From Alphaproteobacteria bacterium (GTDB lineage Bacteria; Pseudomonadota; Alphaproteobacteria; Sphingomonadales; Emcibacteraceae): a DNA stretch of 64,000 bases. The position numbers and the translations under genes are program-made. Positions 16,604 to 24,228 of this stretch are shown piece after piece. Positions within the stretch are counted from its first letter, which is position 1. Every line of letters starts with the position of its first letter. Location: positions 62,001-126,000 of the forward strand of contig JAGREE010000001.1 of NCBI GenBank assembly GCA_020446675.1, written 5' to 3'. The notes beneath the pieces are model-generated. The model was not told the DNA's origin. It worked only from the letters and a program-made list of their open reading frames with translations, and did no database searches.

Positions 16604-17440
16604 ATGAATAATTATACAGAAAATAACACATCACCCGAAATCTGGGATTCACCAGACTACCCTTGGGGGCAGGATATCAACCGCGATATTTATAAGGTTG
16701 AATATGACCGACAAAAGAATAAAGAAAATACTTATGCTGAACTGGGCCTCAGACTGCCGCCGGATCACCAGCATTCAACCGAACTGGCCGGATATATGCG
16801 GCAGTTGCCCGGTTATAAACAAACCTTAAACACTCAAAATACAGGGTTGAATGAAGTTGATAACAATGCTACTATTGATAGTAGTTTAATGAATTCATCA
16901 ACTGATAATAACTTGCTTAAAAAAGCGGAGAATAAGTTAATGCAAGGTCGACCCCGGATTGACCCTTCCCGATTTGAATTAAGTGATCATCTTGACCGTT
17001 TCATAAAAAAACATGAGAACTTTATACCAACTTTTTATCCTGATACCGCAGGAAATGATACTATTGGCTTCGGCCACAAAGTTGTTAATAATGAATATAA
17101 AAGAGGAGATTCAATTACTCGTGTCAAAGGGGAAGAGCATTTTAAAATAGATAAAGAGAAAGCGAGGCAATATGCCTTAAAACTGCTCGGTGGATTGCCC
17201 ATGTACAGAAATGAATTTGAGACAATAGTGTATGCCATGTATAACGTTGGTCCGGGTAATCTGGGTCTTGGAACAAATAAAAGTCCGGACCTTAATGCTG
17301 CCATAAAGGCCCGTAATTATGATGCTATTGGGCGGAACCTCTATTATTCAAAAGATAGTAATGGTGTCAGACAACCTGGTCTTGTTACAAGAAGCGTCAA
17401 TCGAACAAATTATTATTTTGGAAAATACAAGGATTATTAA
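16604..17440 (+). CDS. GH24 muramidase with shared N-terminal region; candidate antibacterial effector
   Basis: A 278-residue protein without a signal peptide. Residues 1-93 form a region that is 86/93 identical to the N-terminus of the gene at 19418. A variable linker follows (94-120). Residues about 125-278 are a T4-lysozyme-like GH24 domain: Glu138 (KKHEN), Asp147 (YPDT) and Thr153 (TIGFGH) have exactly the 9- and 6-residue spacing of Glu11, Asp20 and Thr26 of T4 lysozyme. It would cleave the MurNAc-GlcNAc bond of peptidoglycan. Lack of a Sec signal plus a conserved N-terminal block suggests export by a specialised route. The next gene, 1 bp on, encodes an exported protein, a good candidate immunity partner. 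A phage endolysin is the alternative. Confidence 0.85.
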   Translation: MNNYTENNTSPEIWDSPDYPWGQDINRDIYKVEYDRQKNKENTYAELGLRLPPDHQHSTELAGYMRQLPGYKQTLNTQNTGLNEVDNNATIDSSLMNSSTDNNLLKKAENKLMQGRPRIDPSRFELSDHLDRFIKKHENFIPTFYPDTAGNDTIGFGHKVVNNEYKRGDSITRVKGEEHFKIDKEKARQYALKLLGGLPMYRNEFETIVYAMYNVGPGNLGLGTNKSPDLNAAIKARNYDAIGRNLYYSKDSNGVRQPGLVTRSVNRTNYYFGKYKDY

Positions 17441-17441
17441 T

Positions 17442-18065
17442 ATGAGACAAATATCATTATTACTGATTTTGGGGTTTATTGTATTTCCGGGCTTTGCTCA
17501 GGAACAGATGAAGCCTCAGGATGACAAGAGCGAAAAAACACTTGATCTTGGCTGCCTGCCCAGAGAATGGGCAGAAATCAACCCAACCGAAACAGAAAAA
17601 TTATTTGATGTTGAAAATGACCTCGATAAATATGGAGTAAGAATATCCTGTATGGGTCATTCAACACCGACGGAGCTCAATAAGTTTTTTAAAAAAGTGA
17701 AAGACGCAACGAAAACTGAAGATAGAGAAGCTCTGGCCGATCTTATTAAATTTCCTATCAGTTCCCTGATTGATGGAGAATATGAAGATAAGCTGAACAA
17801 CCGTACAATAATAAATTCTATGGTTATAAAAGACAGACGTGATTTTATCGATAACTATGAAAATATCATGCTGCCAACCACAGTTAAAATTATTCAATGT
17901 ATGTCTTTAAAAAATATTTTTGTTCATTTTAGCCAGGGTATTGCCACAGAAGCCGGGGAGATTTGGTTTTATCCAAAAAGAGGAACACGAGAATTGCAGA
18001 TTATACGTTTATCATCCAGCCCTGAAGCCGATAAACACTGGCTTGATAAAAAATGCAGCTGGTGA
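17442..18065 (+). CDS. Exported four-cysteine protein; candidate immunity protein to GH24 effector
   Basis: 207 residues with a Sec signal peptide (RQISLLLILGFIVFPGFA). The mature part has four cysteines (LGCLP, ISCMG, IQCMS, KKCSW), consistent with periplasmic disulfides. Its core reads ALADLIKFPISSLIDG ... RRDFIDNYENIM ... HFSQGIATEAGEIWFYP. To me this resembles a widespread periplasmic NTF2-like layout ending in GEIWF, but I cannot name the family. It begins 1 bp after the muramidase stop. A periplasmic protein tightly coupled to a peptidoglycan hydrolase gene is the standard arrangement for immunity to cell-wall-degrading effectors. Direct inhibition of the GH24 domain is inference. Confidence 0.7.
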   Translation: MRQISLLLILGFIVFPGFAQEQMKPQDDKSEKTLDLGCLPREWAEINPTETEKLFDVENDLDKYGVRISCMGHSTPTELNKFFKKVKDATKTEDREALADLIKFPISSLIDGEYEDKLNNRTIINSMVIKDRRDFIDNYENIMLPTTVKIIQCMSLKNIFVHFSQGIATEAGEIWFYPKRGTRELQIIRLSSSPEADKHWLDKKCSW

Positions 18066-18079
18066 TGAAAGTTTTTTAA

Positions 18080-18790
18080 ATGGATTGGATTATTAGTATA
18101 CCGCTGGTTTTTGCAGGGTTAATGGGATTAATTCTGAGCCTGTATAATATTCGGAACATAATAGTTCTTGTGGCTTGTTCATTTATATTGCCGTTAAGCT
18201 GGTTTCTTGAATATTTGCTAATTAACGGTCAAATTATGTATTTGTGGATTTTGATTATTCCATTATTCTGGCTGTTAAATTTAATTGGCGGGATTATTGG
18301 TTATTTTACTGGCTGGCTGATAAAAAGATATCGAAATAAAGAAAAGCAAAGCCAAAACCCGCCTTTAGATCAGATAAAAAATCCCTATAGAGGAGTTTTG
18401 CTGATTACACTCGTATTTTTCATGGGCGTAGGGGCCTATGATTATTTCCAATGGCATTTTGTAACAAGGGATTATTTTAACGGAAGAATTCCTCTGTCCG
18501 CCAAAGTGATTTTCAAGGAAAGAAAAGACGAGGGGCGAAGCGGCTATTATTCGCTGGCCTATCAGTTTCCATTTGTAGATTATCAGAATTTCTATGGATG
18601 CAATGTAGTTTCAGCACATTCACTTAAAGAAAATAAAGAATTTGACCGCCTTGGGCTTCCTTTAAAGATATTCGGGATTTTGCCCGATGACGAGCAAATA
18701 TGCACCAATATTTCAATGGAGGATGATTGGGGGCTTATTCTCATTGCGAGAAAGACCGGAGCAATGTTCATCCAGTGGAATTTCGATTAA
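18080..18790 (+). CDS. Membrane protein with C-terminal extracytoplasmic domain
   Basis: 236 residues. Three N-terminal helices (LVFAGLMGLILSLYNIRNII, IVLVACSFILPLSWFLEYLL, LWILIIPLFWLLNLIGGIIG) are followed by a basic loop, a fourth helix (GVLLITLVFFMGVGAY) and about 120 soluble residues with two cysteines. The first 90 residues are related to the next gene (LMGL.L.L..IR ... IPLSW..E), so the two are paralogues. It starts 14 bp after the candidate immunity gene and belongs to the same unit. A second immunity factor or a holin-like role are both possible; the soluble C-terminus makes holin less likely. Confidence 0.65.
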   Translation: MDWIISIPLVFAGLMGLILSLYNIRNIIVLVACSFILPLSWFLEYLLINGQIMYLWILIIPLFWLLNLIGGIIGYFTGWLIKRYRNKEKQSQNPPLDQIKNPYRGVLLITLVFFMGVGAYDYFQWHFVTRDYFNGRIPLSAKVIFKERKDEGRSGYYSLAYQFPFVDYQNFYGCNVVSAHSLKENKEFDRLGLPLKIFGILPDDEQICTNISMEDDWGLILIARKTGAMFIQWNFD

Positions 18791-18803
18791 AGAGAAATTG
18801 ATA

Positions 18804-19190
18804 ATGGGTTTTTTATTTAATTTTGGAATTTTGTTTTTGGCAGCCTTAATGGGACTGTTTCTACGGCTTTCCCATATTCGTGATACGGTTGCCATGCTTA
18901 TTTGTAGCCTGACCATTCCGCTATCCTGGAACATTGAAGTTATTATATCCTATGGACTGTCTTTGCCTATTTTTGATGTTTCTTTGCCAGCGGCAATTTT
19001 TTTCAGTGTCGGGTCCGGCCTTGTTGGTTACATAATTGGCAATCTAATCATTAAATATAAAAATGACGATGCGGATCAACAGGTTCCGGCTAAATTAATG
19101 ACCAGAAAAGCGCTTATCGGCGTGTTGATAATTTTAACGTTGACCACGAGCTATATTGCCATCATGGGTGAATATTTACCAGATTTCTAA
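18804..19190 (+). CDS. Small membrane protein, paralogue of upstream gene
   Basis: 128 residues, about four helices. The opening GILFLAALMGLFLRLSHIRD and TIPLSWNIEVII mirror the N-terminus of the preceding gene (LMGL, IPLSW..E), but there is no C-terminal soluble domain, only a basic loop and one helix. ATG 18804 follows AGAGAAATTG as a weak SD. The gene is 13 bp after its paralogue, so it looks like a partial tandem duplication within the cassette. Confidence 0.62.
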   Translation: MGFLFNFGILFLAALMGLFLRLSHIRDTVAMLICSLTIPLSWNIEVIISYGLSLPIFDVSLPAAIFFSVGSGLVGYIIGNLIIKYKNDDADQQVPAKLMTRKALIGVLIILTLTTSYIAIMGEYLPDF

Positions 19191-19192
19191 CT

Positions 19193-19212
19193 GGAAAATA
19201 CAAGGATTATTA
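19193..19212 (+). repeat. Orphan copy of the muramidase 3' end
   Basis: The 20 bases here are identical to 17420-17439, the last codons of the GH24 gene (GKYKDY and most of the stop). At 19193 they are not preceded by any muramidase reading frame. They sit between the second membrane gene and the 74-bp element of cassette B. This looks like a footprint of an effector 3' end left behind after recombination. Confidence 0.7.
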
Positions 19213-19227
19213 TTTCCTACATTAATT

Positions 19228-19301
19228 AGCTTGACTTTTTCGGGTCCCGCACTGACCCTATTTCCATAGTGTGCGTTTTGCGGCCTGATCATTGCCACAT
19301 A
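19228..19301 (+). repeat. 74-bp cassette leader element, copy B
   Basis: Perfect copy of 16421-16494. It starts the second cassette, 116 bp before the M15-like effector gene. The 30-40 bases after it are also similar but diverged (CATAATCCC / CATAATCCCC, CACTTAACCATCATC in both). Confidence 0.85.
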
Positions 19302-19347
19302 CGTAATTACTCATAATCCCCACTTAACCATCATCATTATTTAAACA

Positions 19348-19385
19348 AAAATCCCTGGCGGCTCCTTCGCGGCTTGGGATTTTCT
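19348..19385 (+). promoter_or_regulatory. Leader hairpin before effector gene, copy B
   Basis: AAAATCCC (19348-19355) pairs with GGGATTTT (19376-19383) around a GC-rich loop that includes GGCGGCTCC and CGCGGCTT. The hairpin ends in a short T-rich tract about 33 bp before the effector start. Position and fold match copy A, although the stem bases differ. Confidence 0.45.
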
Positions 19386-19417
19386 TATGTCAATAGAAAA
19401 CAGAAAAGGAACTTTCC

Positions 19418-20227
19418 ATGACAAATTTTACTGAAAATAATACAACGCCTGAGGTTTGGGATTCACCAGACTACCCTTGGGGTCAGGATATCAACCGCGA
19501 TATTTATAAGGTTGAATATGACCGGCAAAAAAATAAAGAAAATACTTTTGCTGAACTGGGGCTAAGACTGCCACCGGATCACCAGCATTCAACTGAACTG
19601 GCCGGATATATGCGGCAGTTACCCGGTTATAAACAAACCTTAAGCACCCAAAATACAGGGTTGAATGATGTTGATAACAATGCTACTATTGATAGTGTAT
19701 CAGATAATGGAATTGCGAAAGAATTTAGAGTGACCAATAATGACGGATCAATAACACTTACTAGAGAACGACAATTTGTAGATAATGGCATAATTCAGAC
19801 AAAAATTGGCCGTATAAGATTAATGCCTCAAGATTCTGATAACGGTAATCCATCTACCTTACAAGAAAGCATGAAAAATAAATTATACTGGCTTAGTGAA
19901 TATTCAGGAGGGAAAACAGTTCAGGTTAATAGCGGAGTACGTACCAAAGTGCAAAATCAATGGTTGATCGATCATCATATTAATGCTGCAAAGAATAGTC
20001 CCCATCTCATAGGTAATGCAGCAGATATCTCTATAGATGGCCAGACTCGTAAACTAACTGAAATGGATGCATTTAATTCTGGACAGTTCAATAGAGTAAA
20101 TAATTACGAAAGTAACCAGGGCATTCATGTTGATACAAATCCAAGAAGGTTAGGGACTATAGGTTTGTATAGAAAATGGATAGCCATTCCAACACCTAGA
20201 GATAAACCTTTACCTCCTAAGAAGTAG
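19418..20227 (+). CDS. M15-like peptidase with shared N-terminal region; candidate antibacterial effector
   Basis: 269 residues, no signal peptide. Residues 1-93 are nearly identical to the GH24 protein at 16604. The C-terminal domain is unrelated and carries the zinc-site pattern of M15-type D-Ala-D-Ala or L-Ala-D-Glu peptidases: SGVRT (172-176), SPHLIGNAADISI with His196 and Asp203 (S.H..G.A.D), and GIHVD with His237. It would cut peptide stems of peptidoglycan. The substrate bond cannot be predicted. Two different wall-degrading domains behind one conserved N-terminus are typical of polymorphic effectors. The next gene, 10 bp away, encodes an exported four-cysteine protein. Confidence 0.8.
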   Translation: MTNFTENNTTPEVWDSPDYPWGQDINRDIYKVEYDRQKNKENTFAELGLRLPPDHQHSTELAGYMRQLPGYKQTLSTQNTGLNDVDNNATIDSVSDNGIAKEFRVTNNDGSITLTRERQFVDNGIIQTKIGRIRLMPQDSDNGNPSTLQESMKNKLYWLSEYSGGKTVQVNSGVRTKVQNQWLIDHHINAAKNSPHLIGNAADISIDGQTRKLTEMDAFNSGQFNRVNNYESNQGIHVDTNPRRLGTIGLYRKWIAIPTPRDKPLPPKK

Positions 20228-20237
20228 GACACTAATC

Positions 20238-20795
20238 ATGAAAAATATAATGATTTATATAATTTTCCTTTTTGAGTTTTTCCCTGCATTTAGCGAAGAA
20301 AGCCCCTTAGCGCCAGTTCAGCTTGAAAAAGGCTATATTTGCGGTATTCAGGCAGGTGAAAATATTAAAGATCAGCTTTATGATGGCGCTGAGGTCACAG
20401 TCGAGCGCGCTATGGGGGAAGAAAGCTATAGCCTTAAATATATTTTCCATATTCAGGATTGTGGTGATGTAAGTGCAACAACAAATGATGCCGGATTTAT
20501 TAGCCGAATTTCAATTGGTCAAGGTAAATTTATGACACAGGAAGGGGCAAGAGTTGGTGATCCGTTTTCAAGGCTAAAGAAACTTTATCCGGAAGGAAAA
20601 CTTTTTCTTCCGGAAGCCTATTATGAGGGTCCGGAATATGGATATTATTATAAGATTGATCAATTGGGGTTCTTTGAATTTGATGCCACAGCCATTATGG
20701 AAAAATGTGGATACAGTATGGATATGTGTCTGGCATTTCTTGACGGTTTAAAATCGAGTAAATTTGTTACCTATAAAGAACAGAATGAAAAATGA
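20238..20795 (+). CDS. Exported four-cysteine protein; candidate immunity protein to M15 effector
   Basis: 185 residues with a Sec signal (IYIIFLFEFFPAFS). Four cysteines (YICGI, DCGDV, KCGYS, DMCLA) suggest periplasmic disulfides. The middle (FISRISIGQGKFMTQEGARV, then GDPFSRLKKLYPEG) has the VGD...L...YP pattern seen in several small envelope proteins, but I cannot assign a family. It is not similar in sequence to the protein at 17442, as expected if each is matched to its own effector domain. Its position right after the effector supports an immunity role, by inference. Confidence 0.68.
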   Translation: MKNIMIYIIFLFEFFPAFSEESPLAPVQLEKGYICGIQAGENIKDQLYDGAEVTVERAMGEESYSLKYIFHIQDCGDVSATTNDAGFISRISIGQGKFMTQEGARVGDPFSRLKKLYPEGKLFLPEAYYEGPEYGYYYKIDQLGFFEFDATAIMEKCGYSMDMCLAFLDGLKSSKFVTYKEQNEK

Positions 20796-20904
20796 GATTT
20801 GTTTGTTAGTATTTTAACACTTAAAAACCGCTCATTCGCTTCTTCCATGACTTGGCGCATAATTAATGCTATGATCCCGCCACAATTATAATCGGGAGAG
20901 TATT

Positions 20905-21549
20905 ATGAAACTATCAACAAAATTAAAGCTGTTCAGTGGAGCGCTGGTCATCGGCACGTCCCTGATCGGCGGCGTGACGCTGGCGCAGGACACATCTTTA
21001 AGCTTTTTTATCACCAGTAAAGGCAGTGGCAAGGGCGCCGATCTTGGCGGGCTTGCCGGGGCCGATGCCATTTGCAAATCGCTGGCAACCGCAGTCGGGC
21101 AGGGTGATAAAAACTGGCATGCCTATCTTTCCACCATTGGGCCGGACGGGGTTGATGCCCGTGACCGGATCGGTAGTGGTCCCTGGTATAATGCCAAGGG
21201 GGTTATGGTGGCCCGTGATGTGGCGGACCTTCATTCGGATAACAACAAGCTGTCCAAAGAAAATTCACTGACCGAAGCGGGCATGATGGTCAATGGCCGT
21301 GGGGATAACCCCAATATGCATGATATCCTGACCGGATCAATGCTTGACGGCACTGCGGGACCAAGCACCTGTATGAACTGGACATCCAGCGGCGAGGATG
21401 GCAGCGCCAATGTCGGACATCATGACCGTCAGGGCGGGGGCGCCAACCCAACCTCATGGAATTTTGCCCATCCGTCACGTGGCTGTAGCCAGCCGAACCT
21501 GATTGCCACAGGCGGAAACGGTTATTTTTACTGTTTTGCCGCAAATTAG
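20905..21549 (+). CDS. Secreted lectin-like protein, 214 aa
   Basis: Signal peptide (KLKLFSGALVIGTSLIGGVTLAQ without a clear lipobox). The mature part begins SFFITSKGSGKGADLGGLAG and continues ADAICKSLA...WHAYLST.G.DG..ARDRIG.GPWYNA, then GSMLDGT and CMNWTSSGEDG, and ends GNGYFYCFAA. This is the C-type-lectin-like layout of a bacterial secreted family in which ADA.C..LA...G....W.AYLS is conserved. A role in carbohydrate binding or at the cell surface is probable but not shown. GGGAGAG supports the start. Overlaps nothing; the oxidoreductase gene is 18 bp downstream. Confidence 0.75.
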   Translation: MKLSTKLKLFSGALVIGTSLIGGVTLAQDTSLSFFITSKGSGKGADLGGLAGADAICKSLATAVGQGDKNWHAYLSTIGPDGVDARDRIGSGPWYNAKGVMVARDVADLHSDNNKLSKENSLTEAGMMVNGRGDNPNMHDILTGSMLDGTAGPSTCMNWTSSGEDGSANVGHHDRQGGGANPTSWNFAHPSRGCSQPNLIATGGNGYFYCFAAN

Positions 21550-21567
21550 GGATTAATAGCCGGGTTT

Positions 21568-22521
21568 ATGTATAGAGTTCTGGTTGTCGGTGTTGGTTTA
21601 ATGGGGTTTGCACATGCAAAGGCATGTGCGGCCCTTTCCGATACAAAAATTGTCGGGCTTGTCGCCCGGGATTTTCAAAAATGGCAACCGGTTACAGACT
21701 TTTTTCCGGATGTGCCGCTATATAATGATTTTGACAGTGCCCTGTTAAGCAGCAAGCCGGACGTGGTGATCATCAGCAGCTTTACCGATACCCATGCCCC
21801 TTATGCGATTAAGGCGATGGAGGCGGGGGCCCATGTGTTTGTTGAAAAGCCGCTTTCCACCACCATTCATGATGCGGGGCGGGTGATCGCCACAGCGCGC
21901 AAATATAACCGCACGCTTTATGTGGGGCTGATCCTGCGTCATCATGCGCTCTGGCAGAAATTCTGTGACTGTGTCGGCAAAATCGGCACACCGATCAATG
22001 TCAGCATGACCAGCCATCAGCACAGTACGGGGGATGACTGGCAGCATCATAAAAATATTCTCTCCGCCGGATTATCACCAATTGTTGACGTTGGCATTCA
22101 TTATGCGGATCTGATGATCCGACTTATGGGCGGTGATGTGGCCAATATCCGCACCCGCGGCACCAAAACCAACCCGGATAGCCCGGTTATCAATGATATC
22201 AGCTTAAAAATTACCTATACTGACGGTTCCGTCTTTAGCCTGGAAAGCGGTCTGGGGCCGGAAATATCGCCAAACCGGCCCAATATCAAGCAAGCGAGCG
22301 GTCCGGGCGGCATAGTGCGGATTACGCCTGAAAATACGGTTCACTTTAATGACGAAAGTTTTTCCTTCGCGGATGATCTATATGATAAGGCTATTTTAGA
22401 GCAGCAAAAATATTTTTTTGACGCTATAAAGGAAAACCGGGATATGGAAGACCATTACCAGCAAGTTGCCTTAGGCATGGCAACGGTGCTTGTGGCGGAA
22501 CAGGAAATGATTAAATATTAA
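21568..22521 (+). CDS. Gfo/Idh/MocA family oxidoreductase
   Basis: 317 residues. The Rossmann motif GVGLMG is at residues 8-13, and VFVEKPLST near residue 90 carries the EKP signature with its catalytic lysine. DVGIHYADLMIRLMGG contains the D..IH motif of the C-terminal domain. These enzymes oxidise or reduce sugars, inositols or related alcohols with NAD(P). Substrate unknown. The product is cytoplasmic. The upstream lectin-like gene is close and on the same strand, so a sugar-related pairing is possible but weak. Confidence 0.9.
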   Translation: MYRVLVVGVGLMGFAHAKACAALSDTKIVGLVARDFQKWQPVTDFFPDVPLYNDFDSALLSSKPDVVIISSFTDTHAPYAIKAMEAGAHVFVEKPLSTTIHDAGRVIATARKYNRTLYVGLILRHHALWQKFCDCVGKIGTPINVSMTSHQHSTGDDWQHHKNILSAGLSPIVDVGIHYADLMIRLMGGDVANIRTRGTKTNPDSPVINDISLKITYTDGSVFSLESGLGPEISPNRPNIKQASGPGGIVRITPENTVHFNDESFSFADDLYDKAILEQQKYFFDAIKENRDMEDHYQQVALGMATVLVAEQEMIKY

Positions 22522-22539
22522 AGTAATATATTAATAAAA

Positions 22540-23181
22540 ATGCATAACTATTTAAAAATAAATGTTTTATTGTTATTTATTGGATTAATTAATATCCAGG
22601 TACAGGCACAAAATGCTGATAATACCTATGTGCGTTTTCTCAATACATCGGCAAAGGTGGTTCAGGGGAAAATCACTGGCCGCGAGGCAATCCATTATGA
22701 TTATGACGGGGAAGACCTGATTTGCGGCTATATTCTGGATATTGCGGTGACCAAATCCTGGAAAGGCGGCGATCAGAATTTCAAGGTTTTTGCCTCCAAC
22801 AGTGATGTTTTAATGGATGGGGAGTATGAATATTTTCTGTTTGCCCGCAAAAATCCCAAATTTGGCATGAGTGGCCGTGATGCCCTTGATTTTATCAATT
22901 GTGATGATGGCAAATCAACACGGATGGATGTTTCGCGCTTTGAATTTCTGGCAACCCGGCTCCGGCAGCAGATATTCCCGCTGATTTCCTATGATGGCGG
23001 GGATAAGATCGTTGATGAGGATACAGGCATCGTCAAGCGCGGTCAGTGGATGATGATTGTCAGCCGCATTGCCAATTCGGCCCTGCCATTTACCATCATG
23101 CGCCGGCGCCTGAACAACGGCAATCAGCATGTCATTGAAGAAATGAATTATGCTGATTTTCAGGATGAGTTTCTGAAATAA
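22540..23181 (+). CDS. Exported hypothetical protein, 213 aa
   Basis: Sec signal peptide (INVLLLFIGLINIQVQAQ). The first half is beta-rich (VVQGKITGRE, YILDIAVTKSWKGG, FKVFASNSD), and the pattern V.G.V......Y....V...WKG....V reminds me of NTR/OB-like exported domains. The assignment is uncertain. Two cysteines (LICGY, INCDD). The C-terminal half is mixed and basic. Starts 18 bp after the oxidoreductase gene and may be cotranscribed; SD is weak. It converges with the TetR gene. Confidence 0.65.
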   Translation: MHNYLKINVLLLFIGLINIQVQAQNADNTYVRFLNTSAKVVQGKITGREAIHYDYDGEDLICGYILDIAVTKSWKGGDQNFKVFASNSDVLMDGEYEYFLFARKNPKFGMSGRDALDFINCDDGKSTRMDVSRFEFLATRLRQQIFPLISYDGGDKIVDEDTGIVKRGQWMMIVSRIANSALPFTIMRRRLNNGNQHVIEEMNYADFQDEFLK

Positions 23182-23186
23182 TACCC

Positions 23187-23786
23187 TTAGTCCCGCTTCA
23201 GGAGGAGCTCACACATGGCTTTTTTATGCTCCAGCGTTTCAGAAATAGACGTGTAGTACGTTCCAATTGAAGACGTATACATAATTTTCGCCCGCAGTTT
23301 GCTTTCGTTTTCGGAAAAACCTATTTCTTTAAACAGTCCGCTTGCGACATCCAGGCGGGTTCGGTCGACTTTTGCCAGTGCTGCATGGGCGTTTGGGCAT
23401 TTAAGGGCCCAATTGCGGATGGCAATTTCGTCCTGTTTGTCGGCTTGGTGAATAACTTCGACCATTGCTCTGATAATATTTTCGGCGCTGCCCCCAATTT
23501 CTTCCATCATATCTATATAACCGAGGGTTTCTTTCTCGTACCAATGATCAAGGATTGCAAACAGGTAATTTTCCTTCGTCTTGAAGATACGGTTAAATTC
23601 CGTTTCCGGCTTTTCCAGTTTTTCGCAAAGATCATTGATGGTAATCAGATGGGGACCATGGTCTCTGAGCAGTTTTATACCCGCCTCAATCCATTCAAGT
23701 GCTTCATTCTGCCTGTTGAGGGCGGAGATTTCCTGCCCGGTGAAATCCGCTTCAATTACATTCTTATCCATCATAATACCCGTCAT
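23187..23786 (-). CDS. TetR family transcriptional regulator
   Basis: 199 residues. The N-terminal helix-turn-helix (about residues 28-70) reads EWIEAGIKLLRDHGPHLITI then NDLCEKLEKPETEFNRIFKT-KENYLFAILDHW. This is a TetR DNA-binding domain in which the usual SK.TFY.HF is altered to P-ETEFNRIFK-TKENYLFA. The C-terminal helices would bind a ligand and dimerise. The regulated gene is not evident; the DUF3817 and M1 genes lie further on the same strand with about 110 bp between. Confidence 0.82.
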   Translation of the reverse strand: MTGIMMDKNVIEADFTGQEISALNRQNEALEWIEAGIKLLRDHGPHLITINDLCEKLEKPETEFNRIFKTKENYLFAILDHWYEKETLGYIDMMEEIGGSAENIIRAMVEVIHQADKQDEIAIRNWALKCPNAHAALAKVDRTRLDVASGLFKEIGFSENESKLRAKIMYTSSIGTYYTSISETLEHKKAMCELLLKRD

Positions 23787-23895
23787 TTCATATTTTGCTT
23801 ATATGAAAATATAAGGTTAATTTTAAATTCGGCAAGAGCTTTACGTTAAAAGAGCAAATTTTTACGATTAATTTAATTTTTTAAATATTGACGGC

Positions 23896-24228
23896 TTATC
23901 TTTGCGTAAGTTTTGCTTCTGAATAGGCCATTTGTTGTTCCTTTAGCATACGATCATTGAAAAATGTGCCAAATGGAATGATGGACGCAATAAGAATACG
24001 GCCGAACTGACCGGCGCTGACATGTCTTGCACTGATCAATGTAATCGCGAGGATTATATATAGCAAAAATAATACCCCGTGGCTCATGCCGATAATATAG
24101 GGCAGGGTTCTTATCTCAAAAATATATTTAAGCGGCAGGGATACGCCAAAAATAAGCAGAAAAGAAATCCCTTCAAACAGAGCAACCATTCTAAAGCGGT
24201 GTAGCGGGTTTTTTATAATTTCCGTCAT
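23896..24228 (-). CDS. DUF3817 family membrane protein
   Basis: 110 residues, three helices. FRMVALFEGISFLLIFGVSL followed by GMSHGVLFLLYI and PFGTFFNDRML fits the DUF3817 integral membrane family (EG.SFL.L, HG..F..Y, P.G.F..D). Function unknown. Its start overlaps the stop of the M1 aminopeptidase gene by 4 bp (ATGA), so the two are coupled in an operon. Confidence 0.82.
   Translation of the reverse strand: MTEIIKNPLHRFRMVALFEGISFLLIFGVSLPLKYIFEIRTLPYIIGMSHGVLFLLYIILAITLISARHVSAGQFGRILIASIIPFGTFFNDRMLKEQQMAYSEAKLTQR

Noticed and set aside
16575..16607. Ten-residue leader peptide frame (MSTKLKRNYP) overlapping the muramidase start
   Set aside because: The matching position in cassette B gives a different peptide in another frame and end point, so it is not conserved.
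16604..19190. Phage lysis cassette (endolysin plus holin-like membrane proteins)
   Set aside because: Not fully excluded, but the shared non-catalytic N-terminus, a second cassette with a different enzyme, and linked exported cysteine proteins fit effector/immunity better; no phage structural genes are adjacent.
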